This document shows, piece after piece, positions 5,551 to 12,323 of a stretch of DNA of 12,323 bases. Position 1 is the stretch's first letter. Every line of letters starts with the position of its first letter. The DNA comes from an uncultured Eubacteriales bacterium. GTDB lineage: Bacteria; Bacillota; Clostridia; Oscillospirales; CAG-272. The position numbers and the translations under genes were made by a program. The notes below the pieces were generated by a model. It made no database searches. It worked only from the letters and a program-made list of their open reading frames with translations, and was not told where the DNA came from. The stretch is from NCBI GenBank assembly GCA_900321265.1, contig ONVJ01000092.1:1-12323 (forward strand), in the 5' to 3' direction.

Positions 5551-6633
5551 ATGCTGAACCGCGACCGGTCTTTTCAGTCAAGACTGTCGGGTGTCGCGGA
5601 AAGATCCTTCCGCGGACTATTCCTGTTTTCTTTCTTCACCGATCCCGGTGCGGCATGCTCCGCTGCGGCGGAAGAAACGCCTGATCTGTTTGTGTCTGAG
5701 CCGGGATTCGGGATATTGCCGGAAATGCTTCCACGGGGGACGCTTCTTCTCCGGCTCTCGGAAGGAAATGACAAGCCGGATCTTCATTCTGTCTCAAAAT
5801 ATGAGGGAGCGGACGTGATACTCAGATACTTCCTCCGGCTCATCTCCGAGGGGCGGAAGGGCGCCGGAGCAGGGAACAGCCCCGGAGGAAGGCTGGTGAT
5901 CTTTTCCACTCCCTGCGGAGGCTCTGGATCGAGTTCACTCTGCGAGGCCTTCGGGATCAGAGAATCTGCGAAGAGATACAAAAAGGAAGACGTTCGGCAG
6001 GAAAACCCGCCTGAAGGAAGAGAAACGCGGAGCCCGGACTGCGCCCTTCTCAATCTCGAGTGCTGCAGAAGTCCGGAGTCGCTCGGATACGGGCAGAAGA
6101 GCGGACTGTCTGCGCTGATCCTCGCGGTCAAAAACAGGAGGGGGGATCTTTCGGGGATGATCAGGTCGGCAGTTTTTCCGGCCGACGGCGCCTGCGGTCT
6201 CTTTGTGACCGGGCCTCCGGATTATCCCGAGGACACCGACGGAATGACGCCTGAAGAGAGACTTGTGCTGGTCAGGGGCTTTTTATCGGAATTCGGAACT
6301 GTCCTGCTTGACATCCCTTTTTCGCTCTGCGAGGGGAATCTGCGGCTGTTTGACGCCGCGGACAGAATAATCATGACGTCAGCGGCAGATGAATCGGCTG
6401 TCCTGAGGATCAATCTCACCCTCGGAGCGCTCGGCCGGCTTGACAGGATCAGAAAGAGCGGCAATCTGGAAAAGGTGAGGGTGATCATAAGGGGAGAGAA
6501 GGCGGACCTGCCGGTCGAAATTGCTTCCGGGGCGGTAGGTTTCGCGGAGATGATCGAAAAAGAAGGTGTCGGAACAATATCTCAAAGACTCAGTGAAAAA
6601 AAGGAAGGATGGTATGAGATCGCGACCGGATAA
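5551..6633 (+). CDS. tadZ: TadZ/CpaE-like pilus-positioning protein with degenerate P-loop
   Basis: The protein has 360 residues. TadZ/CpaE proteins carry a receiver-like N-domain and a MinD/ParA-like ATPase domain, and they place the Tad machine at its site in the cell. Here the N-terminal 110 residues are divergent. The C-terminal part opens with a beta strand and a P-loop position, LVIFSTPCGGSGSSS (115-129). It continues with ALLNLE (165-170), a Walker-B-like VLLDIPFS (251-258), and a strand with DRIIMTSAADES (271-282) typical of the fold. The P-loop lysine is missing (Ser at 127), and the deviant-Walker signature lysine is absent too, so ATP hydrolysis is doubtful. The call rests on fold pattern, length and position directly before tadA. 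It follows the kinase gene by 14 bases. A GTG at 5545 is an alternative start. Confidence 0.72.
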   Translation: MLNRDRSFQSRLSGVAERSFRGLFLFSFFTDPGAACSAAAEETPDLFVSEPGFGILPEMLPRGTLLLRLSEGNDKPDLHSVSKYEGADVILRYFLRLISEGRKGAGAGNSPGGRLVIFSTPCGGSGSSSLCEAFGIRESAKRYKKEDVRQENPPEGRETRSPDCALLNLECCRSPESLGYGQKSGLSALILAVKNRRGDLSGMIRSAVFPADGACGLFVTGPPDYPEDTDGMTPEERLVLVRGFLSEFGTVLLDIPFSLCEGNLRLFDAADRIIMTSAADESAVLRINLTLGALGRLDRIRKSGNLEKVRVIIRGEKADLPVEIASGAVGFAEMIEKEGVGTISQRLSEKKEGWYEIATG

Positions 6634-6666
6634 ACGCATGACAGGTCTGGCGGAGGACGGGACCGG

Positions 6667-7923
6667 ATGAGCGTCAGTGACTTCCCGGACGAACGGAAGC
6701 TGGCAGCCGAGACCGATCGGATAAGGGAAAAGGCGGAACAGTCCGCGGGAACGCTAGGGGACGAAGAGCTTATGACCGAGATAGAGCGCGAGGCAATGAG
6801 CAGCGAGATCCTGAGAGGCTCAATGACCATTTCTGAGATCGCAAGGTTTGTTTCCGCGGTATTCGCGGAAATGCGCGGCCTTGGGATACTCGATCCGCTC
6901 CTGAAGGATACCGGCATCACCGAAATAATGGTGAACGGTCCGGATGCCGTCTTTATCGAGAAAAACGGAAAAACAGAAAAGACGGGGCTGCGGTTCGAAA
7001 GTGAAAAAAGACTTGAGGACATAATCCAAAGAGTTGTCGGAAGAGGGGGAAGAGAGGTCAACAGGGCAAATCCGATCGTGGATACCCGCCTTCCGGACGG
7101 CTCCAGGGTCAACGTCGTCCTTCCGCCGGTATCGCTCTCGGGGGCGGTCATGACGATCAGAAGGTTCCCCGACAAGCCTTTGACGGTTCCTGACCTGATC
7201 GCCCTGGGTTCGCTGACCGAAGAGGCGGCGGAGTTTCTGTCGACGCTGGTCAGGGCAAAATACAATATTTTCATCAGCGGAGGGACCGGTTCTGGAAAAA
7301 CGACCTTTCTCGGCGCCCTCGCAGGGTTTATTCCCCCGGACGAGCGGATCATCACGATAGAGGACAGCGCCGAACTGACGCTGAACGGCATCGAGAATCT
7401 CGTAAGGCTGGAGGTCAGAAACGCCAACAGCGCCGGTGCGGGAAAGGTCACCGTCAGCGATCTCATCAGATCGTCGCTCAGGATGAGGCCCGAGCGGATC
7501 ATAGTCGGAGAGGTCAGAGGAGAAGAGGCGATCGATATGCTCCAGGCGATGAATACCGGGCATGACGGTTCGGTCTCGACCGGTCACGCAAACAGCCCCG
7601 CGGATATGCTTGGCAGGCTTGAGACGATGGTCCTCCAGGGCGGATCCGGACTGCCGCTCGAGGCGGTCAGACGTCAGATCGCTTCTGCGATCGACATAAT
7701 AGTGCATCTTTCCAGAATGAGAGACGGAAGCAGAAGGACGGTCGAGATATCCGAGATAGGAGGATTGGATCCCCTGTCGGGAGAGATAGAGATCGAAAGG
7801 CTGTTTGTCTTTCGGGAGGAGGGCTTCTGCGACGGAAGGATAACCGGAGGGCTCGTAAAGACCGGCGCGGGATTGAGAAACAGGGAGAAGCTGGCCGCGG
7901 CGGGATTGAGCTCTGAAATATGA
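6667..7923 (+). CDS. tadA: TadA/CpaF-type pilus assembly ATPase
   Basis: This 418-residue protein is a type II/IV secretion ATPase of the GspE/VirB11 superfamily, CpaF branch. It is the cytoplasmic motor that drives Flp pilin assembly. The N-terminal domain (about 55-170) includes the ITEIMVNGPD stretch (84-93) and the RLPDGSRVNVVLPP stretch (141-154) common in CpaF. The motor domain has Walker A GGTGSGKTT (205-213), the Asp box IEDSAEL (231-237), Walker B RIIVGEVRGEEA (278-289) and the His box STGHANS (304-310). All key residues are intact. The start at 6667 has GGAGG about 10 bases upstream. It lies 33 bases after tadZ. Its TGA stop overlaps an ATG (ATGA at 7920-7923) that opens a 36-codon frame. 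Partners are expected to be TadZ, TadB and TadC. Confidence 0.97.
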   Translation: MSVSDFPDERKLAAETDRIREKAEQSAGTLGDEELMTEIEREAMSSEILRGSMTISEIARFVSAVFAEMRGLGILDPLLKDTGITEIMVNGPDAVFIEKNGKTEKTGLRFESEKRLEDIIQRVVGRGGREVNRANPIVDTRLPDGSRVNVVLPPVSLSGAVMTIRRFPDKPLTVPDLIALGSLTEEAAEFLSTLVRAKYNIFISGGTGSGKTTFLGALAGFIPPDERIITIEDSAELTLNGIENLVRLEVRNANSAGAGKVTVSDLIRSSLRMRPERIIVGEVRGEEAIDMLQAMNTGHDGSVSTGHANSPADMLGRLETMVLQGGSGLPLEAVRRQIASAIDIIVHLSRMRDGSRRTVEISEIGGLDPLSGEIEIERLFVFREEGFCDGRITGGLVKTGAGLRNREKLAAAGLSSEI

Positions 7924-8030
7924 TAAAGGCAAAACAGCTCATTTTGACGTATACAGCCTGCTTTAAGAGCTACCCATGGTTTTGTTTCGAATGCCCGAAA
8001 CAACACCCGTTATTGCGATCCACGACTTAA
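7920..8030 (+). CDS. Possible 36-residue ORF overlapping the end of tadA
   Basis: An ATG sharing the ATGA stop overlap with tadA opens a frame of 36 codons ending in TAA at 8028-8030. Such overlap is the usual geometry for translational coupling. The peptide begins MIKAKQLILTYTACF and includes CFECPKQHP, so it has three Cys in a short stretch. I recognise no family. There is no strong ribosome site, and the base composition is lower in G+C than the flanking genes. It may be chance, or part of a non-coding insertion. Confidence 0.2.
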   Translation: MIKAKQLILTYTACFKSYPWFCFECPKQHPLLRSTT

Positions 8031-8123
8031 ACAAAATACAGTCAGGCGGTCTTTAGCGGATCATGCCCGGCTGCCGCCAAAAAAGCATGACACCGAAACA
8101 GCATCGGAAGAAAAAGGTTTAAT
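7924..8123 (+). other. 200-base gap in the operon with two hairpins
   Basis: The rest of the operon is tightly packed, but here about 200 bases separate tadA from tadB. One hairpin pairs TTGTTTCG (7982-7989) with CGAAACAA (7996-8003) around AATGCC. After one mismatch it extends to GGT/ACC at 7978-8007. A second potential hairpin pairs GGCGG (8045-8049) with CCGCC (8074-8078), with further internal pairing. Neither is followed by T residues on the + strand, so they do not look like terminators. They may affect mRNA processing or stability. I saw no good promoter. AAAAAGG (8111-8117) is the ribosome site for tadB. Confidence 0.5.
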
Positions 8124-8942
8124 ATGAAGAATAAACTGAAGGATATCTTTATTGGTCGAACGCAGTGGGAACCGGCAGAAAAGAGAATGCAACTCCAGCC
8201 TCCGCCGGGTGATTATTCGGTCTATAAAATGTCTGCGGGAGAGGGAATTGCCGGATTCGCGGCTGGCGCGGCGGCCGGCTTCGCAGCCGTTTTCGTCTTC
8301 TTCGGATCCTGGATCGTTTCGGCGTTATCGGCGATCCCGGCCGGTATCGCGGGCTTTTTCATAGCCCGACATATTCTGATAAAAAAGAGGAGAAGGAGGC
8401 TGCTTGTCCAGTTCAAGGACATGCTTGAGTCGCTGTCGGCGTCGTTTCTGTCGGGCAGGAATATCTGGGGGGCGTTCGACGACGCCTTTTCAGACATCCG
8501 TCAGGAGCACGGAAGCGACGCGTTGATGACGCGAGAACTCCTGTTCATAACGTCCGGACTGAAGAACGGGATCAGGATCGAAGAGCTTCTGTCGGATCTC
8601 GCCGTAAGAAGCGGTGAGGCGGACATCCGGAATTTCGCCGATACTTTTTCAGCCTGTGTCGCAAGCGGAGGAGACCTTAGGCAGACTGTCGCCTTCAGCC
8701 GGGATATCATAGGTGAAAAGATCTCTGTGGAGATGGAGATAGAAGCCGCAGTCGCCTCGGGCAGAAATGAACTTAACATCCTGTCATTTATGCCCTTTGC
8801 TGTCGTTTTGATGCTGAAGACCCTCGGAAACGAGGCAGTATCGGGTAATACGGCCCTGAATATCGCGATAAGGATCGCGGCTGCGGTCATCTTTGTCTGC
8901 GCCTATCTTCTTGGGCGGAGAATTACAGATATTAAGATATAG
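8124..8942 (+). CDS. tadB: TadB-like inner-membrane platform protein
   Basis: The protein has 272 residues and a type II secretion F (T2SSF) domain. TadB and TadC form the membrane platform on which TadA builds the pilus. Two adjacent hydrophobic segments (about 40-60 and 64-84) are followed by the basic RRRRR cluster (89-93). A cytoplasmic helical region comes next, with FKDMLESLSASFLSGRNI (97-114) and the TFSACVASGGDL stretch (174-185) typical of T2SSF. Two C-terminal membrane segments (about 218-233, 246-264) complete it. The N-terminal cytoplasmic part is short compared with proteobacterial TadB. The start is at an ATG six bases after AAAAAGG. TadC follows almost without a gap. Confidence 0.9.
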   Translation: MKNKLKDIFIGRTQWEPAEKRMQLQPPPGDYSVYKMSAGEGIAGFAAGAAAGFAAVFVFFGSWIVSALSAIPAGIAGFFIARHILIKKRRRRLLVQFKDMLESLSASFLSGRNIWGAFDDAFSDIRQEHGSDALMTRELLFITSGLKNGIRIEELLSDLAVRSGEADIRNFADTFSACVASGGDLRQTVAFSRDIIGEKISVEMEIEAAVASGRNELNILSFMPFAVVLMLKTLGNEAVSGNTALNIAIRIAAAVIFVCAYLLGRRITDIKI

Positions 8943-8943
8943 A

Positions 8944-9810
8944 ATGAGTATTGCGCTTCGTTACGCCTTCGCCGCGGCGGGGACCGTCATCGCGGTTTTT
9001 ACTCTCGCGATGTGTATCATGGGTTATAAAAAATACGGCGATATTTCACAGGCGGCCGACCGGGACTATATTCTGCTGCCCTGCTTCATACATATAGGAT
9101 GCTGCATCCTTGCCTTTTTCAGATCTGTGCCCGGGGAGAATCTGCCGTCGGTAAAATCATTTTTTTCAAAACCCGACGGACCGGAAAAAGGATCCTTTCT
9201 TTATTACTGCTTCTGTTCTTCTTCGCTTTCCCTTGCCTTCCTGATCATTCCCCTGATCATGTTTCTGATCTCTTTGACCGGTGAGCCGCTGCTGATCCTG
9301 ACCGCAGCCGCGGTTCCGCTCCTTCCGGCTCTCTATATGATCTTTGAAATAAAGAGAAAGATAAAGGAAAAAGATCATGCCGTTTTGTCGGATATCCCTG
9401 CGGTGATCTCAAAGCTGACGCTTCTGATCGGCGCGGGGACAGTCCTCAGGGAGGCGTGGGATATCACTTCCCGAACATCCGACCGGCCTCTGTTTCTTGA
9501 AATGCGGGAAGCCTCTCTCAGAATGAAGAACGGAATGTCCGAGGAGGACGCACTCTACCGGTTCTCACAGCGATGCGGTATCAGGGAGGCGAGACAGCTT
9601 GCGTCGGTTATTACACAGAATCTGAAAAAAGGTTCGGGCGAGCTGTCAACTTCCCTCAGATATCTGGGAGGAGAGTGCTGGGCTGAGAAAAAGAACAGAG
9701 CTGTGGTTGAAGGGAAAAAAGCGGAAGGCAGACTGCTGGTCCCGCTGATGATGATGTTTATCGGAATACTGCTTATCATAATCGTCCCGTTGTTTTCGGG
9801 ATTGATCTGA
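8944..9810 (+). CDS. tadC: TadC-like inner-membrane platform protein
   Basis: The protein has 288 residues and is the second T2SSF-type component of the platform. Membrane segments are predicted at about 5-26, 43-60, 85-108, 112-135 and 264-287. A cytoplasmic part (about 150-260) carries LSDIPAVISKLTLLIGAGTVLREAW, split over positions 148-172, and the GSGELSTSLRYLG region typical of TadC. The frame extends upstream to a TTG inside tadB. The ATG at 8944, one base after the tadB stop, is the better start even though it has no clear Shine-Dalgarno sequence. Translation is probably coupled to tadB. Confidence 0.9.
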   Translation: MSIALRYAFAAAGTVIAVFTLAMCIMGYKKYGDISQAADRDYILLPCFIHIGCCILAFFRSVPGENLPSVKSFFSKPDGPEKGSFLYYCFCSSSLSLAFLIIPLIMFLISLTGEPLLILTAAAVPLLPALYMIFEIKRKIKEKDHAVLSDIPAVISKLTLLIGAGTVLREAWDITSRTSDRPLFLEMREASLRMKNGMSEEDALYRFSQRCGIREARQLASVITQNLKKGSGELSTSLRYLGGECWAEKKNRAVVEGKKAEGRLLVPLMMMFIGILLIIIVPLFSGLI

Positions 9811-9830
9811 TCGATTCGAAAGGAGAAAAA

Positions 9831-10079
9831 ATGACGATCATTCAAAGGAAAGCCAAAGAAATACCGAACGGCAGGACTGCCCGTGCTGCTTCCCGGAGAT
9901 CCGGGGAACTTGCCGGAATAAAAAAGGGGATGCTGTCGGAATCGGGGGAAACAAATATTATCGCGATCATACTGATAATAATCGTGGTGATCGCGCTCGC
10001 CGTGATCTTCAGGAATCAGCTTCTCGGAATAGTTGCCCGGCTCTTCAACAGGATCAACGGTGCGATCGATGATTTCTGA
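9831..10079 (+). CDS. flp: Flp1-like pilin (putative major Tad pilin)
   Basis: This 82-residue protein is the likely pilus subunit. A basic leader of about 33 residues precedes MLSESGETN. A single hydrophobic helix follows (about 43-60, almost all I/V/L/A), then an amphipathic tail of 22 residues. This fits Flp1-like pilins of Gram-positive Tad loci. The probable prepilin peptidase site is after G39 (ESG/ETN). The Glu at +5 of classical Flp pilins is replaced by Ile, and there is no Glu-Tyr pair. Initiation at 9831 is supported by a strong AAAGGAG at 9819-9825; an internal ATG (M34) would give a more usual short pilin. It lies between tadC and a tadE-like gene, and the downstream gene overlaps its end. 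It is probably the most expressed product of the operon. Confidence 0.82.
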   Translation: MTIIQRKAKEIPNGRTARAASRRSGELAGIKKGMLSESGETNIIAIILIIIVVIALAVIFRNQLLGIVARLFNRINGAIDDF

Positions 10080-10791
10080 GCCTCCCTGCGACACTGACAG
10101 GCGGGACTCATCCGGAGCCGCGGAGATCGTTGAGGCCGTAATCGTTCTTCCGCTGTGTTTTGCCGTCCTTTCTCTGCTGCTTCTGACCTTCTTCTTCTTT
10201 CTTGAGAACGCGTCGGTAAAAAGAATTGCTTCGGAATACGCGTCGGTCGCCGCAGAAGAATTCGCGTGTCCGGGTTACTATGCGCTTTATCTGAAATACG
10301 GTCTCGACGGACGGGAATCGCTCGTTACCGACGCCAACCTTGAATCGGCAGCCGTAAACGCACTTTCCGCGGTGCACAAGCCCTACAGATATCTTTCGGG
10401 CTCGTCAAAGGACGCCTTTTCACAGATGGAAAAGAATATGAAGAAAGAAATCGACGGATGTATGCTTTTCCGCGGAGAGAAGACAGTCTGCACGATAAGC
10501 GTCAGACAGAACGGAGTACTTAAAACCGTGACCGCCTCGGTAAACAGAAGAGGAGGGTTCCCCGCCATCCTGAGAAAGGCGGGCATCACCTCACCGTCGC
10601 TTTCAAAAACAGAGGTGACCGCGGCGGTTGTCGATCCCGGCGAGTTTGTCAGAAACACCGACACGGTATGCGATATAGCCGGCGACCTCCTCGAGCGTTT
10701 CGGGATCGGTTCGGGGGAGGGGGATACGGGCGGAAGGCTTTCGCGTTTCTTTGAGAGCTTTAAGATCTCGTCCGGCGGACTGATCGGATGA
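10069..10791 (+). CDS. tadE: TadE-like pseudopilin
   Basis: This 240-residue protein starts inside the pilin gene (11-base overlap). An N-terminal SGAAEIVEAVIVLP motif (about 15-28) leads into a hydrophobic helix to about residue 45. This is the TadE/TadF signature, where prepilin peptidase cuts after Gly or Ala and Glu follows at about +5. The remainder is predicted extracytoplasmic, with no recognisable enzyme motif. TadE proteins are minor pseudopilins needed for pilus biogenesis. The frame extends upstream through a GTG at 10060 and a TTG at 10033. The ATG at 10069 is chosen, although GTG 10060 has AGGA six bases upstream and is a real alternative. The overlap suggests translational coupling to the pilin. 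Confidence 0.75.
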   Translation: MISEPPCDTDRRDSSGAAEIVEAVIVLPLCFAVLSLLLLTFFFFLENASVKRIASEYASVAAEEFACPGYYALYLKYGLDGRESLVTDANLESAAVNALSAVHKPYRYLSGSSKDAFSQMEKNMKKEIDGCMLFRGEKTVCTISVRQNGVLKTVTASVNRRGGFPAILRKAGITSPSLSKTEVTAAVVDPGEFVRNTDTVCDIAGDLLERFGIGSGEGDTGGRLSRFFESFKISSGGLIG

Positions 10792-10812
10792 ACCGATCAA
10801 TAATACAAAAAA

Positions 10813-12323
10813 ATGCCTTTACTAAATAATCGATCAAAAAGAATTATCACCGGATCGGTGTCAGTGCTTCTTGCGGTGCTGATCATGCCGATGCTGACCG
10901 TCGCGGGGATCGTCCTCGACGGAAGCAGGATCTCAGCGGCAAGAACCGCAGCCTCGGGAGCGTGTGAGCTGGCGCTGAATTCCGCGCTTGCGGATTATGA
11001 CAGGCTTTTCTACGGGCTGTTCGGCCTTTTCGCGGTATCCTCCGACGACGATGAACTGACCGAGAATGTATCGCGCTATTTTCGCGAGAGTATCGAGGCC
11101 GACGGATATCTGGACCTGTGCGACAGCTACAGCCGCTCTTTCCTGAATGCTCTAACAGGTTTTTTCGGTGTCAAAGACAGCTGGGGAGGTCTTGTGGATA
11201 TGACCGCGGTCGATTTCAGTATCGAATCCGCGGGATCTTCGGCAATTGCAAATCCCGCGGTAATGGAAAAGCAGATAGTCGAATATATGAAATACAGGGG
11301 GCCTTTGCTTCTGGCAGACGGATTGCTGACAAAACTTGATAGCTTCCGGGGGATCTCCGGACAGACTGCGGCCGCGGAGAAGAAGATAGAATACGATACC
11401 GAATATTCCGGCGTACAGCCTCTGGCAAAAGCGGCATGGGATGCGCTGAACAGTTATCTTTCGGCGCAGTCATCCGCGAAGCTCCCAGCCGACAGAGAGA
11501 GGACGGAAGAGATCCTTGACGCCGCCGGAGACATCTTCAGACTGTTCATACTGTCTGTTCTGGCGGAGAAATTCTTTTCAGACGCTTTCACACTTCCTTT
11601 CGGAGGCGACTCCGCTGATCTCGCAAAGACCGATGAATTATCTCTTTCGGATCTGTATCGCCTGTTGAACGATCGGGACTGCCTTGAGACCGCGGAATTC
11701 GTCGCAAGAAAGATCGGAAGCGGCGGTCATGATCTGAATGCCGACGCATCAGATCCGGAAGGCTGCGAGGCCGGCCTCGCCGAAGCCGTCGGCTTTCTTT
11801 TCGAGGTTTATGACAGAAGCGACAGCATAAGCAGACTCTGCGCTGCCGGAGATCTGTTCCTGACCGCGTCAAAAAAACAGACAGGTGACGACCTTCCCGG
11901 AGAGCAGGGCATATCCTCCTCCGATCTGGAAAAGACCGGAAAACGCGCCGTCGTCTGCATACAGCAGATCTCTCTGCTTTCCGAGCGGGCAGACGCTGTC
12001 CTGGAAAACCTCCGGGAATATCAGCAAGTGCTGCTGTACGCAGGAACAGAACTGCTTTATTCAGGGCTGTATCTGCCTCTGAAAAATCAAAGAGATCTGC
12101 TTTCGGCGGCGGAAGAATCTCTTGAGGCGCTTAGAGATAAACTGTCAACCGTCGAAAAAGCGAGGGATAACTGGAAAAACGCGGTTGAAAGGCTGGATGA
12201 AGGCAGCTTCAAAGCCGGTATGGAATCGGATCTTTTCTCATCGGACGATATCGATACCGAAGCGCTTGACAAGCTTGCGGCGGCGCTCAAAAAGGACAGG
12301 AGCATTCTGGACCGTCTGATCTC
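10813..12323 (+). CDS. Large TadG-like / DUF5702-like surface protein (3' end outside window)
   Basis: The frame is open from the ATG at 10813 to the window edge (503 codons seen). A short basic N-terminus (NNRSKR) is followed by one hydrophobic segment (about 14-36: GSVSVLLAVLIMPMLTVAGI, then VLD). Next comes GSRISAARTAASGACELALNSALADYD (38-64), and the protein then passes to GLFGLFAVS. This layout is common to TadG-like proteins of clostridial Tad loci, including, from memory, the DUF5702 family. The rest is mainly helical and acidic, with a coiled-coil-like stretch near residues 430-465. No vWA domain is visible in the part seen. The start is fixed by an in-frame TAA at 10801, but there is no clear Shine-Dalgarno sequence. 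It is probably membrane-anchored and exposed outside, as a minor pilus-associated component. Confidence 0.75.
   Translation, partial: MPLLNNRSKRIITGSVSVLLAVLIMPMLTVAGIVLDGSRISAARTAASGACELALNSALADYDRLFYGLFGLFAVSSDDDELTENVSRYFRESIEADGYLDLCDSYSRSFLNALTGFFGVKDSWGGLVDMTAVDFSIESAGSSAIANPAVMEKQIVEYMKYRGPLLLADGLLTKLDSFRGISGQTAAAEKKIEYDTEYSGVQPLAKAAWDALNSYLSAQSSAKLPADRERTEEILDAAGDIFRLFILSVLAEKFFSDAFTLPFGGDSADLAKTDELSLSDLYRLLNDRDCLETAEFVARKIGSGGHDLNADASDPEGCEAGLAEAVGFLFEVYDRSDSISRLCAAGDLFLTASKKQTGDDLPGEQGISSSDLEKTGKRAVVCIQQISLLSERADAVLENLREYQQVLLYAGTELLYSGLYLPLKNQRDLLSAAEESLEALRDKLSTVEKARDNWKNAVERLDEGSFKAGMESDLFSSDDIDTEALDKLAAALKKDRSILDRLI

Noticed and set aside
6582..7502. 306-codon open frame on the - strand over tadZ/tadA
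   Set aside because: Ser/Pro/Arg-rich shadow of the real + strand genes, without any recognisable domain.
6820..7932. 370-codon open frame on the - strand opposite tadA
   Set aside because: It lies wholly over a clear CpaF ATPase gene, its translation is rich in Arg and Ser with no family pattern, and it has no promoter or ribosome site. It follows from codon bias of the + strand gene.
8893..8943. Upstream extension of tadC to a TTG inside tadB
   Set aside because: It would overlap tadB by about 50 bases with no ribosome site. The ATG at 8944, one base after the tadB stop, fits better.
10033..10068. Upstream extension of tadE to TTG 10033
   Set aside because: It would add 12 residues encoded inside the pilin gene with no ribosome site. 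The ATG at 10069, or GTG 10060, is more plausible.
1..12323. CRISPR array, tRNA/rRNA genes, insertion sequences, attachment sites
   Set aside because: None was seen: no spaced direct repeats of CRISPR size, no tRNA-like cloverleaf, no transposase or integrase pattern on either strand.

Overview
The window looks like chromosomal DNA from an anaerobic, fermentative member of the Clostridia (Firmicutes), possibly Oscillospiraceae or Lachnospiraceae. The grounds are an [FeFe]-hydrogenase, a Tad pilus locus with no secretin or other outer-membrane part in view, consensus sigma-A promoters, AGGAG-type ribosome sites, and small zinc-ribbon membrane and FHA/kinase proteins of clostridial type. The genus cannot be fixed from the sequence.

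Layout. Bases 1-1203 are the 3' part of a + strand [FeFe]-hydrogenase catalytic subunit. It ends at a perfect 18-bp terminator hairpin. A second hairpin follows and serves the convergent - strand gene (1315-1752), a small zinc-ribbon membrane protein. That gene has a perfect TTGACA-17-TATAAT promoter. About 475 bases without a convincing gene separate it from a second perfect promoter facing right (2293-2321).

The right-facing promoter starts a long operon that runs past the right edge. Its order is: zinc-ribbon/FHA protein with ten heptad repeats; zinc-ribbon protein with a Ser/Thr kinase domain and a pseudokinase domain; TadZ-like ATPase-fold protein with a broken P-loop; TadA/CpaF ATPase; a 200-base gap holding hairpins and a possible 36-codon ORF; TadB; TadC; a Flp1-like pilin; a TadE-like pseudopilin; and the first 503 codons of a large TadG-like surface protein.

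Working together. TadA would power pilin assembly on the TadB/TadC membrane platform. TadZ would position the machine. The Flp pilin and the TadE/TadG-like proteins would be the exported or cell-surface parts. Prepilin peptidase (TadV) and CpaB/RcpC are not in the window. The notable feature is the head of the operon. A phosphopeptide reader (FHA) and a kinase-pseudokinase fusion are co-transcribed with the pilus genes, which suggests that pilus assembly or positioning is under phospho-signalling control. The link to the pilus rests on gene order alone.
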